DNA from: Acidimicrobiia bacterium
Lineage (GTDB): Bacteria; Actinomycetota; Acidimicrobiia; IMCC26256; PALSA-610
Length of the DNA stretch: 54,394 nt
Reading direction: 5' to 3'
Assembly (NCBI GenBank): GCA_017882905.1
Contig: JADGOO010000066.1
Location: 1 to 54,394 of the forward strand
The position numbers and the translations under genes were made by a program. Shown here one piece after another: positions 1-7,832 of the stretch. The notes beneath the pieces were generated by a model that worked only from the letters and a program-made list of their open reading frames with translations, made no database searches and was not told where the DNA came from. How positions within the stretch are numbered: the first letter of the stretch is position 1; each line of letters opens with the position of its first letter.

Positions 1-1011
1 AAGTTCATCATCGCCGACACGCCCGGCCACGTGCAGTACACGCGCAACATGGTGACGGGCGCGTCGACCGCCGACCTCGCGCTCGTGCTCATCGATGCCC
101 GCAACGGAGTGCTCGAGCAGTCACGCCGGCACTCGGTGATCGCCTCATTGCTGCAGGTGAAGCACCTCGTGCTCTGCGTCAACAAGATGGACCTCGTCGA
201 CTTCGACGAGCAACGCTTCGACGAGATCAGCGCCGAGTTCGCCGACTTCGCCGCCAAGCTCGACGTCGACGACCTCACCTTCATCCCGATCTCGGCACTG
301 CAGGGCGACAACGTCACGTCGCACTCGATGAACACGCCGTGGTTCGAGGGCCCGACGCTCCTGCACCATCTCGAGCACGTGTACATCGGCTCCGACCGCA
401 ACCTCATCGACCCGCGCTTCCCGGTGCAGGTCGTGATCCGGCCGATGAGTCACGATCATCACGACTACCGCGGCTACGGCGGCGTGGTCGCGGGTGGCAT
501 CTTCCGCCCCGGTGACGAGGTGACCATCCTGCCGAGCGGTTTCAACACGACCATCGCCGGCATCGACCGCTATGGCGAACCGATCGAAGAGGCGTTCCCG
601 CCGGGTTCGGTCACGATCCGTCTCGCCGACGAGATCGACATCAGCCGCGGCGACATGATCTGCCGGCCGAACAACCAGCCCACAGCCACCCAAGACGTGC
701 ACGCGCAGATCTGCTGGTTCTCGCCGACCGCGCCGCTGCAACGGGACCGGGTGTACGCGATCAAGCACACCACGAAGTGGGCCCGAGCCAAGGTGACCGA
801 CCTCTTCTACCGCCTCGACGTGAACTCGCTGTCACGCGACGAATCGATCACGGCGCTCGCACTGAACGACATCGGGCGCGTGAAGCTGCGCACGACACAA
901 CCGCTGTTCGTCGACGAGTACCGCCGGAACCGCAACACCGGCAGCTTCATCCTCGTCGACGAGGGCACGATGGAGACGGTGGGGGCCGGCATGATCATCG
1001 GCGCCGAGTGA
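1..1011 (+). CDS. cysN: Sulfate adenylyltransferase subunit 1 (CysN), 5'-truncated by window edge
   Basis: This is the GTPase subunit of ATP sulfurylase, which with CysD makes adenosine-5'-phosphosulfate (APS), the first step of sulfate activation in the cytoplasm. The visible 336 residues begin inside the GTPase domain: G3 motif DTPGH at residues 6-10, G4 motif NKMD at 61-64 and a G5-like ISAL near 97. EF-Tu-like beta-barrel domains follow, ending in the family-typical stretch around NTGSFILVDE near the C terminus. The P-loop and start codon lie upstream of the window. No APS kinase (CysC) domain is fused at the C terminus, so this is not a NodQ-type fusion. Its position 3.8 kb from a cluster with seven sulfotransferase-like genes suggests it may help supply activated sulfate for polysaccharide sulfation. 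Confidence 0.93.
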   Translation, partial: KFIIADTPGHVQYTRNMVTGASTADLALVLIDARNGVLEQSRRHSVIASLLQVKHLVLCVNKMDLVDFDEQRFDEISAEFADFAAKLDVDDLTFIPISALQGDNVTSHSMNTPWFEGPTLLHHLEHVYIGSDRNLIDPRFPVQVVIRPMSHDHHDYRGYGGVVAGGIFRPGDEVTILPSGFNTTIAGIDRYGEPIEEAFPPGSVTIRLADEIDISRGDMICRPNNQPTATQDVHAQICWFSPTAPLQRDRVYAIKHTTKWARAKVTDLFYRLDVNSLSRDESITALALNDIGRVKLRTTQPLFVDEYRRNRNTGSFILVDEGTMETVGAGMIIGAE

Positions 1012-1030
1012 GCGCCGCGATCCCGGCACC

Positions 1031-1765
1031 ATGAGCCTCGATCCGAGACTCGAAGCACGCGTCACGCAGCTCCGACGGTCGGGGTCCGCGTGGATGCGGC
1101 GCACTGCCGAGCGCATCGAGCCGGCCGACGCGCCGCGGCGGTTGCGTCAGCGCGTGGGCGGCCGGTGGGAGACGATCGGTCGTCAGCAGTTCGACTTCCT
1201 GGTCGCCGAGGGCCTCGCGCCGCACCACGAGTTCATCGAGATCGGCTGCGGCGTGCTCCGCGGCGGGTTGCACTACATCGGCCATCTCGACACGAGCCGA
1301 TACCACGGCATCGACATCAACCCGCAGATGATCGAAGGCGCCCGACACGAGCTCGCGCAGGCGAGCCTCGACCACAAGGCGCCGCAGCTCCGGGTCACCG
1401 ACACGTTCGACATCGACTTCGGCGTGCCCCTCGACATGGGCATCGCGGTGTCGGTGTTCACGCACGTGCCCTGGAACTCGTGCTATTTCGCCCTGGCCCA
1501 GCTGGGCCGGTACCTGGCCCACGGCGGTCGCTTCTACGCCACGTACTTCCCGGGACCGGCCGGGCCGGATCGCTTCGAGCCGATCACCCAGAAGATCGTG
1601 GCGCCGGCGACGCACCCGGTGACCACGTACGCCGATCGCAACCCGTACCACTACGCGGCCGACGACTTTGCGCACCTCGCTGAGCTGTGTGGGCTCGAGC
1701 TGCGCGTGATCGGCGACTGGGGTCACCTGCGCGGCCAGCACATGCTCTGCTTCACGCGCCCCTGA
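1031..1765 (+). CDS. Class I SAM-dependent methyltransferase
   Basis: A 244-residue predicted methyltransferase. SAM-binding motif I is FIEIGCGVLRGG at residues 68-79, followed by the acidic end of strand 2 in GIDIN (93-97). The rest fits a Rossmann methyltransferase, with DMGIAVSVFTHVP as the motif IV region. It starts at an ATG 19 nt after the cysN stop and could be cotranscribed with it. The N-terminal ~45 residues are Arg-rich without a membrane segment. The substrate is unknown. It resembles methyltransferases of surface-glycan loci, but it lies outside the main island and could act on something else. Confidence 0.75.
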   Translation: MSLDPRLEARVTQLRRSGSAWMRRTAERIEPADAPRRLRQRVGGRWETIGRQQFDFLVAEGLAPHHEFIEIGCGVLRGGLHYIGHLDTSRYHGIDINPQMIEGARHELAQASLDHKAPQLRVTDTFDIDFGVPLDMGIAVSVFTHVPWNSCYFALAQLGRYLAHGGRFYATYFPGPAGPDRFEPITQKIVAPATHPVTTYADRNPYHYAADDFAHLAELCGLELRVIGDWGHLRGQHMLCFTRP

Positions 1766-1773
1766 GCCCGGCG

Positions 1774-1779
1774 TACCCT
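1774..1779 (+). promoter_or_regulatory. Predicted -10 box for leaderless gene at 1786
   Basis: TACCCT ends 6 nt before the ATG at 1786, which would put the transcription start at the A of the start codon. No Shine-Dalgarno is present. One of about thirteen such arrangements in the window. Confidence 0.5.
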
Positions 1780-1785
1780 GCCGGC

Positions 1786-2580
1786 ATGGCCGTGCACGAG
1801 GTGGCAGCCACCGGCTTCGGACGCGAGGCCACAACGTACGAGCGGTCTCGCCCAACGTATCCACCCGACGCGCTGCGGTGGATCAACGACGCACTCGACC
1901 TTCGTGCCGGACGCATCGTGTGCGACCTCGCCGCGGGTACCGGCATCTTCACCCGGCTGCTCGCGCCGACCGGCGCGAGCGTGATCGCGGTGGAGCCGGT
2001 GGAAGGCATGCGGGCGGTCCTGCGGGCCCAGCTACCGACCGTGCCGGCGGCGAGCGCCGTGGCCGAGGCGTTGCCGTTCGCGCCTGCGTCGCTCGACGCC
2101 GTGACCATCGCACAGGCCTTCCACTGGTTCGACGCGCGGCGCGCGCTCGGCGAGATCCGTAGCGCCCTGCGCGTCGGCGGCCGCGTGGCGCTCGTGTGGA
2201 ACGCGCGCGACCGGTCACGCGATTGGGTCAACGCCGTGTGGACGATCATGGATCGCGTCGAACGGCGAGCACCGTGGCGCGATCACGACGCTACGACCGT
2301 CGGCGACCAACATGCGCGCCACGAGGCCGAGCTTCACGACGCTCCTGGCTTCGGACCAGTGCACACTGCGCACTTCCACCATGAGCAGGTGCTCGATCAC
2401 GACGGTGTCGTCGCGCGCGTGCAGGGCGTCAGTCACGTCGCCGTCCTTCCGAACGCGGCGCAGACGCGCGTACTCGACGAAGTGCGGTCGCTGCTCCGTA
2501 CGCACCCCGACACACGCGATCGTGACACCGTCGCGATCCCGTACCGCGTCGATGCGTACTGGCTGGAACGCGTCGACTGA
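1786..2580 (+). CDS. Class I SAM-dependent methyltransferase (Methyltransf_11 type)
   Basis: A 264-residue protein with motif I DLAAGTGIF at residues 47-55, acidic VEPVEGM after strand 2, and ALPFAPASLDAV followed by AFHWFD in the motif IV region. This is the pattern of small-molecule methyltransferases of the UbiE/Methyltransf_11 group. The ATG at 1786 is preferred over earlier in-frame codons because a TACCCT box (1774-1779) ends 6 nt before it and no Shine-Dalgarno is present, fitting a leaderless transcript. Translation from upstream in-frame codons would overlap the previous gene. The substrate cannot be read from the sequence. Confidence 0.78.
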   Translation: MAVHEVAATGFGREATTYERSRPTYPPDALRWINDALDLRAGRIVCDLAAGTGIFTRLLAPTGASVIAVEPVEGMRAVLRAQLPTVPAASAVAEALPFAPASLDAVTIAQAFHWFDARRALGEIRSALRVGGRVALVWNARDRSRDWVNAVWTIMDRVERRAPWRDHDATTVGDQHARHEAELHDAPGFGPVHTAHFHHEQVLDHDGVVARVQGVSHVAVLPNAAQTRVLDEVRSLLRTHPDTRDRDTVAIPYRVDAYWLERVD

Positions 2581-2594
2581 CCACGCTCTGCCAG

Positions 2595-2600
2595 TACGAT
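2595..2600 (+). promoter_or_regulatory. Predicted -10 box for leaderless gene at 2607
   Basis: TACGAT ends 6 nt before the GTG at 2607, the distance expected when the first transcribed base is the start codon. There is no purine-rich ribosome-binding site between them. Confidence 0.55.
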
Positions 2601-2606
2601 CGTGGC

Positions 2607-3530
2607 GTGGCAGCGAACGCGACGCACCCGGCGCCGCCGTGGGTGATGCGTCCCGAGAGCCTGCCGCGCGGCACCTTTGTGCAGCTCGACGGCCGCGGCC
2701 GCACCTTCGTCCGTGACACGTCCGCGAACGGTACGGGGCACACGGCCGACGCGGAGCCGCGCCCGACCGTGTTGCTGCTCCACGGCTGGATGGCCACCGG
2801 CGCCCTCAACTGGTACTCGGTGTTCGAGTCGTTGCGGCACCGATACCGGGTGCTCGCACCGGACCTGCGCGGCCACGGTCGCGGTCTGCGCAACCGGCGC
2901 ATCTTCCGGTTGGCCGACTGCGCCGACGATGCGGCCGAGATGCTCGACGTGATCGGCGCCGGGCCCGTGATCGCCGTCGGCTATTCGATGGGCGGTCCGG
3001 TGGCCCAGCTGTTCTGGCAGCGCCACCGAGACCTCTGCTCCGGCCTCGTGCTCGCCGCCACGTCGGCCGGCTTCGTGCCCGGCACACGCGAACGGATCGT
3101 GTTCACGTCCGCGATGGCCGGCGCGATCGGCACGACGCGCCTCGGTCGGGCAGCCACGCACGTGCCGCTGGTCTCGGACCGCCTCGGTGCGATCGTGGCC
3201 CGCACCGCCGGCGCCAACGCCCTACCGCACTGGGCGGCGCGCGAGTTCCGGCGCCACGACTGGCGGATGGTGCTCGAAGCGGGCCACTCGATCTCCACGT
3301 ATCACGCTCGGTGGATCGGAGACATCGACGTGCCGTCGTCGGTGATCGTCACCACCGAGGACCGAGCCGTCGCGCCCCACCTCCAGCGCAAGATGGCCGA
3401 AGCCGTGCCCGGCGCGACCGTGCACGAGGTGGTCGACGGTCACCTCGCGTGCGTCCGCCCGGGCTTTGCCACAACGCTCACTGCAGCAATCGACGACGTC
3501 GCGTCGCGCATCGCTCCCAACCGACGTTAG
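2607..3530 (+). CDS. Alpha/beta hydrolase
   Basis: A 307-residue alpha/beta-hydrolase-fold enzyme. LLHGW (57-61) supplies the oxyanion-hole region, DLRGHG (86-91) is the usual loop, and GYSMGG (125-130) carries the nucleophile Ser127. The acid is likely the Asp in VTTEDRAVAP and the base the His in VDGHLACVRPG near the C terminus. The GTG start at 2607 follows a TACGAT box by 6 nt. The N-terminal ~50 residues lack a clear signal peptide or membrane segment. The substrate is unknown; lipase/esterase or haloperoxidase-like activity is possible. The gene is convergent with ispG and separated from it by a strong hairpin. Confidence 0.82.
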   Translation: MAANATHPAPPWVMRPESLPRGTFVQLDGRGRTFVRDTSANGTGHTADAEPRPTVLLLHGWMATGALNWYSVFESLRHRYRVLAPDLRGHGRGLRNRRIFRLADCADDAAEMLDVIGAGPVIAVGYSMGGPVAQLFWQRHRDLCSGLVLAATSAGFVPGTRERIVFTSAMAGAIGTTRLGRAATHVPLVSDRLGAIVARTAGANALPHWAAREFRRHDWRMVLEAGHSISTYHARWIGDIDVPSSVIVTTEDRAVAPHLQRKMAEAVPGATVHEVVDGHLACVRPGFATTLTAAIDDVASRIAPNRR

Positions 3531-3553
3531 AGATGCGCGCCGGGCGCGCATCT
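3531..3553. terminator. Perfect 10-bp hairpin between convergent genes
   Basis: AGATGCGCGC (3531-3540) and GCGCGCATCT (3544-3553) are exact inverted repeats around a 3-nt loop, starting at the base after the hydrolase stop codon and 24 nt before the ispG stop on the other strand. No T-tract follows. The position suits a bidirectional terminator for the two convergent genes. Confidence 0.6.
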
Positions 3554-3576
3554 GCGACGCCGGTTCGGGAGATGGG

Positions 3577-4782
3577 TCAGTCGTCGGCGCGACTGCGCAC
3601 CCGCACGGCGCGCTCGTCGGAGTGGTTCACGTCGTGGCCCTGGATCTGCAACAGCTCGTCGCGCGTCGCGTTGGCGATCTCCTCGGCGTGCTCGTCGGCC
3701 GCGGCCAAGCGGGCCTCGATCCCTTCGGCCACGATCGCCTCGGCTTCGGCCACGAGCGCCTCGACCATCTCGGCTTCGGGCACGACGCGCACGATCTTGC
3801 CGCGCACGAAGAGATGACCCTTACCCCTCCCGGCCGCGATGCCGAGATCGGCGTCGCGCGCCTCACCCGGCCCGTTCACGATGCACCCCATCACGGCGAC
3901 CTGCAGCGGAATGTTGCGCTCGGCCAGCGCCACCTGCGCGGCCTGCGCGACCGCGATCACGTCGACTTCGGCACGACCGCACGACGGGCAGGCGATGAGG
4001 TCGACGCTCGTGCGCTCACGCAGCCCGAGCGCTTCGAGGAGCTGCTTGCCCGCGCGCGCCTCTTCGACCGGATCGGCCGTGAGCGAGAACCGGATCGTGT
4101 CGCCGATGCCCTCGGCGAGCAGCGTCGCGATGCCGGCGACCGACTTGATGAGCCCGGCCGGCGGCGGTCCGGCCTCGGTGACACCGAGGTGCAGCGGATG
4201 ATCGACAGTGTCGGCGAGCAGACGGTAGGCGTCGATCATCACCGGCACGCTCGACGCCTTGACGCTGATCTTGACGTCGTCGAAGTCGACCTCACGGAAG
4301 TAGTCGAGCTCGCGTACGGCTGACGCGACGAGCGCCTCAGGCGTGCTGCCGCCGTAGCGCTGCGCGATGTCGGGGTCGAGCGAGCCGCCGTTGACACCGA
4401 TTCGGATCGAGATGCCACGGTCGCGCGCTTCCGACGCGACCGCCTTGATCTGATCGGGTTTGCGGATGTTGCCCGGGTTGAGGCGCAAGGCGTGCACACC
4501 CGCCTCCATCGCGGCCAAGGCGAGACGATGGTGGAAGTGGATGTCGGCGACGATCGGGACGGGAGAGCGGGGCACGATCTGCGCGAGTGCCTCGGCGGCT
4601 TCGACCTCATTGCAGGTGCAGCGGACGATGTCGCATCCCGCGCCGGCGAGTGAGTAGATCTGTGCCAGCGTGCCGTCGACGTCGGCCGTCTTGGTGGTGG
4701 TCATCGATTGGACGCTGATCGGGGCGCCCCCGCCCACGGGCACGCGTCCGACCTGCACTTGGCGAGTGGCGCGGCGGGGCAT
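3577..4782 (-). CDS. ispG: 4-hydroxy-3-methylbut-2-enyl diphosphate synthase (flavodoxin) IspG/GcpE
   Basis: IspG converts 2-C-methyl-D-erythritol 2,4-cyclodiphosphate to HMBPP in the MEP isoprenoid pathway, using a 4Fe-4S cluster. The 401-residue protein has the conserved barrel region (SVQSMTTTKTADVD, RLNPGNI, GVNGGSLD) and the three cluster cysteines: Cys265 and Cys268 in CPSCGR and Cys300 in GCIVNGPGE. The ATG at 4782 is preceded by TAACCT ending 10 nt upstream, with no Shine-Dalgarno. In Mycobacterium this gene directly follows dxr and rseP/rip1. Here dxr and rseP lie 42 kb away on the same strand with a polysaccharide island between. Confidence 0.96.
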   Translation of the reverse strand: MPRRATRQVQVGRVPVGGGAPISVQSMTTTKTADVDGTLAQIYSLAGAGCDIVRCTCNEVEAAEALAQIVPRSPVPIVADIHFHHRLALAAMEAGVHALRLNPGNIRKPDQIKAVASEARDRGISIRIGVNGGSLDPDIAQRYGGSTPEALVASAVRELDYFREVDFDDVKISVKASSVPVMIDAYRLLADTVDHPLHLGVTEAGPPPAGLIKSVAGIATLLAEGIGDTIRFSLTADPVEEARAGKQLLEALGLRERTSVDLIACPSCGRAEVDVIAVAQAAQVALAERNIPLQVAVMGCIVNGPGEARDADLGIAAGRGKGHLFVRGKIVRVVPEAEMVEALVAEAEAIVAEGIEARLAAADEHAEEIANATRDELLQIQGHDVNHSDERAVRVRSRADD

Positions 4783-4792
4783 CACGAACACC

Positions 4793-4798
4793 AGGTTA
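4793..4798 (-). promoter_or_regulatory. Predicted -10 box for ispG
   Basis: On the minus strand TAACCT ends 10 nt before the ispG ATG (4782). Its presence suggests ispG has its own promoter at the island edge. Confidence 0.4.
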
Positions 4799-4827
4799 GG
4801 AGCCCCCGAGCACGCGCCCCACTGCCC

Positions 4828-4833
4828 TAGGGT
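4828..4833 (+). promoter_or_regulatory. Predicted -10 box for epimerase at 4843
   Basis: TAGGGT ends 9 nt before the GTG at 4843, with no ribosome-binding site between. It lies back-to-back with the ispG promoter in the 60-nt divergent gap. Confidence 0.4.
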
Positions 4834-4842
4834 GAACGTTTC

Positions 4843-5772
4843 GTGGATGTGCTGGTGACGGGCGGTGCCGGGTTCATCGGATCGCATCTCGCCGACGCGC
4901 TCCTGACCAGGGGCGACCGGGTTCGTGTGCTCGACAACCTGTTCTCCGGACGGCGCGAGAACGTGCCCGCGGGTGCCGAGCTCGTCGAGGGTTCGATCAC
5001 CAACCCGGAAGCCGTAGCGCGCGCCGTGGCGGGCTGTGAAGTCGTGTTCCACCTCGCCGCGCACGGCGCAGTCGCCCGTTCGCTCGCCGATCCCCTCGCC
5101 AGCAACGAAGCCAACGTGCACGGCACCCTTGCGGTGCTCAACGCGAGTCGCGACGCCGGAGTGCGGCGCGTGGTGTTCGCGTCGTCGTCGAGTGTGTACG
5201 GCGGCGCATCGGTGGTACCCACGCCGGAAGACGCGCCACTGCGCCCCCGCTCCCCCTACGCCGTGAGCAAGCTCGCCGCCGAGTGGTACACGCGAGTGTT
5301 CGGTGAGCTCTTCGAGCTCGAGACGGTTGCGCTCCGCTACTTCAACGTGTTCGGTCCGCGCCAGCGTCCCGACTCCACCTACGCCGCCGTCATCCCACTG
5401 TTCGCGCGCGCCGTGCTCTCTGGTGGCGAGCCGATCGTGCACGGTGACGGCACACAGAGCCGCGACTTCACGTTCGTGGCCGACGTGGTCGGCGCGAACC
5501 TCTGTGCCGCGAGCGCGGCCGCCGAGCTCTGCAGCGGCCGGGCGTTCAACGTCGCACCCGGCACCAGCCACAGCCTGCTGCAGCTGCTCGACGCGTTGGG
5601 CGAGGTCACCGGCGTCGTGCCTCGGCCTACGTTCGTCGCGTCGCGCCCAGGCGACGTGACGCACAGCCAGGCCGATGCGACCGCGGCTCGCCGCGATCTC
5701 GGTTGGGCGCCCGAATGGTCGTTCGCCGACGGCTTGCGGGCCACCGTCGAGTGGTTGCGCTCGGTCGGCTGA
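4843..5772 (+). CDS. NAD-dependent nucleotide-sugar epimerase (extended SDR, GalE-like)
   Basis: A 309-residue extended short-chain dehydrogenase/reductase. The NAD-binding glycine motif is GGAGFIG (7-13), the catalytic Ser lies in FASSSSVYG (112-120), and Tyr139/Lys143 form the YxxxK pair in SPYAVSK. RYFNVFGPRQ and the C-terminal DVVGANLCA region are typical of UDP-glucose/UDP-GlcNAc 4-epimerases and related enzymes. It probably interconverts UDP-sugars for the polysaccharide; the precise sugar cannot be decided. GTG start at 4843 follows a TAGGGT box by 9 nt. It is the first island gene next to ispG and is convergent with the dehydratase gene. Confidence 0.88.
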   Translation: MDVLVTGGAGFIGSHLADALLTRGDRVRVLDNLFSGRRENVPAGAELVEGSITNPEAVARAVAGCEVVFHLAAHGAVARSLADPLASNEANVHGTLAVLNASRDAGVRRVVFASSSSVYGGASVVPTPEDAPLRPRSPYAVSKLAAEWYTRVFGELFELETVALRYFNVFGPRQRPDSTYAAVIPLFARAVLSGGEPIVHGDGTQSRDFTFVADVVGANLCAASAAAELCSGRAFNVAPGTSHSLLQLLDALGEVTGVVPRPTFVASRPGDVTHSQADATAARRDLGWAPEWSFADGLRATVEWLRSVG

Positions 5773-5790
5773 AGCCCGCCGCCGTTCGGG

Positions 5791-7668
5791 TTACGCGGAG
5801 ACCGAGTACGGGCCGTCGCTCGGTAACGCCGCGTAGGCGCTGGCGAGCATCCCGTCGCACAGACCGCGCAGGAGCACCAGCGCGTCGAAGCCCGGCGCGG
5901 CCGGGTTCAGGTCTCGCACGCACGCCGGATCGAGCGCGGGCGCGCAGACTGCGGAGATCAGCTCGTGGTGTTCGCGACGATCGTCTTCACCGTCGCCGAA
6001 CAGCTCTTCGTGCAGCTTCTCGCCCGGTCGCAGCCCGGTGTACTCGATCTCGATCGCTCGCTCCGAGATGCCGATGAGGCGGCGGGCGACGTCGGCGATG
6101 CGCACCGGCTCGCCCATGTCGAGCACGAGCACTTCGCCCGGGTTGCCGATCGCACCGGCCTGCACCACGAGCTGCACCGCTTCCTCGACGGTCATGAAGA
6201 AGCGCGTCACTTCGGGGTCGGTGACAGTGAGCGGACCACCGTTGGCGATCTGTGCACGGAAGGCCGTGAGCACGGATCCGCGGCTCCCGAGCACGTTGCC
6301 GAACCGCACCGAGAGGAAGCGGCCGGGCGACCGCTGGGCCGTGTACGCGGTGAGGCCCTCGGCGACGCGCTTCGAGTACCCGAGCACGCTGGTGGGGTTC
6401 GCCGCCTTGTCGGTGGAGATGTTGACGAACGTGCCGACGCCGGCCGCCACGGCCGCGTCGAGCACGGCGAGCGTGCCCCACACGTTGGTCTTGAGCGCCT
6501 CGACCGGGTGCGCCTCGAGCAGCGGCAGGTGCTTGAGCGCCGCCGCATGGAAGACCACGTCGGGCCGGCGGTCGCAGAACAGCCGGCGCACTCGTTCGCG
6601 GTCGCGGATGTCGAGCAGCACGAGGTTCGGGCTGTCGAGCAACGCGCGCCCATCGAGCGCGAGCTGCACGGCGTGCAGGGCCGATTCGTCGCGATCGATC
6701 ATGATCAGCTCGGCCGGTGCGAACGCGGCGATCTGGCGGCAGAGCTCGGAACCGATCGAGCCGCCCGCGCCCGTGACGGCGATGACCCGCCCGGTGAGGT
6801 AATGCGAGATCTCATCGAGGTCGGTCTCGACCTGATGGCGCCCGAGGAAGTCGCGCTCGTCGGGTTCGCGGATGTCGACGACGCGCACCTGGCCACCGAG
6901 CAGGTCGCGCACCGCAGGCAGCACCCGCAGCTCGAGGCCGAGCGGCACAGCAAGGTCGATCAGCTCGCGCATGAGCGTCGCGTCGGCGCTCGGCACCGCG
7001 ACGAGCAGCGCGTCGGCGCCGTAGCGCTCGGCCGCGTCGCTGATCGCACTGCGGCCACCCACGACCTTCGCACCCATCACGGTGAACGAGCGCTTGTCGG
7101 GATCGTCGTCGATGAGCGCGACCGGCAGGTACGGGCTCGATTCGTCGCGCAGCATTGCGTGGACGGCCTGGATGCCGCCGGCGCCGGCGCCGAATACGAG
7201 CACGCGCGTGCGCTCCGTGGCGCGCAGCCGGAAGCGACGCTCCTGCACGAGCCGCCACGCGTAGCGCGTGCCGCCCTGCAACAAGAACGCCGCCAACCCG
7301 CCGCCGATGACCGCGCCGATCGCGATCGGGCGACGCGACGATGTGAAGAGCAGATCAGCGCACAGCAGCACGGTGCCGGCGACCACGACCGTGCGCGCCA
7401 CCGCGGCGACCTCCTCGAAGGAGCCGAAGATCCAGCGGCCGCGGTACAGGCCCGATCCGCGTCCGGCGAGCGCCTGCGCGGCGAACACGATCGGCAGCAT
7501 CGCAACCAGACCATGCCAGTTGATGCGAGTCGGGTCGAGGTCGCGGCGCTGCCACTCCGCGAACACGAGCGCGATCGCCCAGGCGGCATTGTCGATCGCG
7601 GCTTGCACGACGCGTTTGCGCGTCGAACGCCGGCCCCAGACCTGCAGCCATTGCGGCCCCTTGCCCAT
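5791..7668 (-). CDS. FlaA1/CapD-like membrane-bound nucleotide-sugar 4,6-dehydratase
   Basis: A 625-residue protein of the long UDP-GlcNAc 4,6-dehydratase/polysaccharide biosynthesis family (CapD, WbpM, PglF). The N-terminal ~140 residues contain several hydrophobic segments. A first Rossmann domain has GAGAGG at 160-165, and the catalytic extended-SDR domain has TGAGGSIGSE at 299-308. Thr419-Asp420-Lys421 and Lys433 match the PglF active site, but position 429 is Leu, where the family usually has Met in place of the SDR Tyr. The ATG at 7668 follows the purine-rich GGGGGA. It probably makes a UDP-4-keto-6-deoxy sugar for the DegT-type aminotransferases of this island. Confidence 0.88.
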   Translation of the reverse strand: MGKGPQWLQVWGRRSTRKRVVQAAIDNAAWAIALVFAEWQRRDLDPTRINWHGLVAMLPIVFAAQALAGRGSGLYRGRWIFGSFEEVAAVARTVVVAGTVLLCADLLFTSSRRPIAIGAVIGGGLAAFLLQGGTRYAWRLVQERRFRLRATERTRVLVFGAGAGGIQAVHAMLRDESSPYLPVALIDDDPDKRSFTVMGAKVVGGRSAISDAAERYGADALLVAVPSADATLMRELIDLAVPLGLELRVLPAVRDLLGGQVRVVDIREPDERDFLGRHQVETDLDEISHYLTGRVIAVTGAGGSIGSELCRQIAAFAPAELIMIDRDESALHAVQLALDGRALLDSPNLVLLDIRDRERVRRLFCDRRPDVVFHAAALKHLPLLEAHPVEALKTNVWGTLAVLDAAVAAGVGTFVNISTDKAANPTSVLGYSKRVAEGLTAYTAQRSPGRFLSVRFGNVLGSRGSVLTAFRAQIANGGPLTVTDPEVTRFFMTVEEAVQLVVQAGAIGNPGEVLVLDMGEPVRIADVARRLIGISERAIEIEYTGLRPGEKLHEELFGDGEDDRREHHELISAVCAPALDPACVRDLNPAAPGFDALVLLRGLCDGMLASAYAALPSDGPYSVSA

Positions 7669-7832
7669 TTGCTGTCCCCCGTGTGGCCCTCGCGAGCCCC
7701 CACACCCCTGTTCCCGTCCCCACAGGTACCGGTTTGGACAGCCCGTTCGCCCGCCGCGGTGGGCATAGTTTCCAGCCTTGACCGTGCTGACGCAAGAGTG
7801 ACCCGGCGAAAACCTCGCGGAGGCTGCCCGTT
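7669..7832. other. Divergent intergenic region between 7668 (-) and 7833 (+)
   Basis: A 164-nt spacer that must hold promoters for both neighbours. On the plus strand GGAGG (7819-7823) lies 9 nt before the GTG at 7833 and is a good ribosome-binding site. CATAGT (7764-7769) is the best plus-strand -10 candidate, but no convincing -35 was found at normal spacing. GGTACC near 7726 is palindromic. No terminator or RNA structure is evident. Confidence 0.4.
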
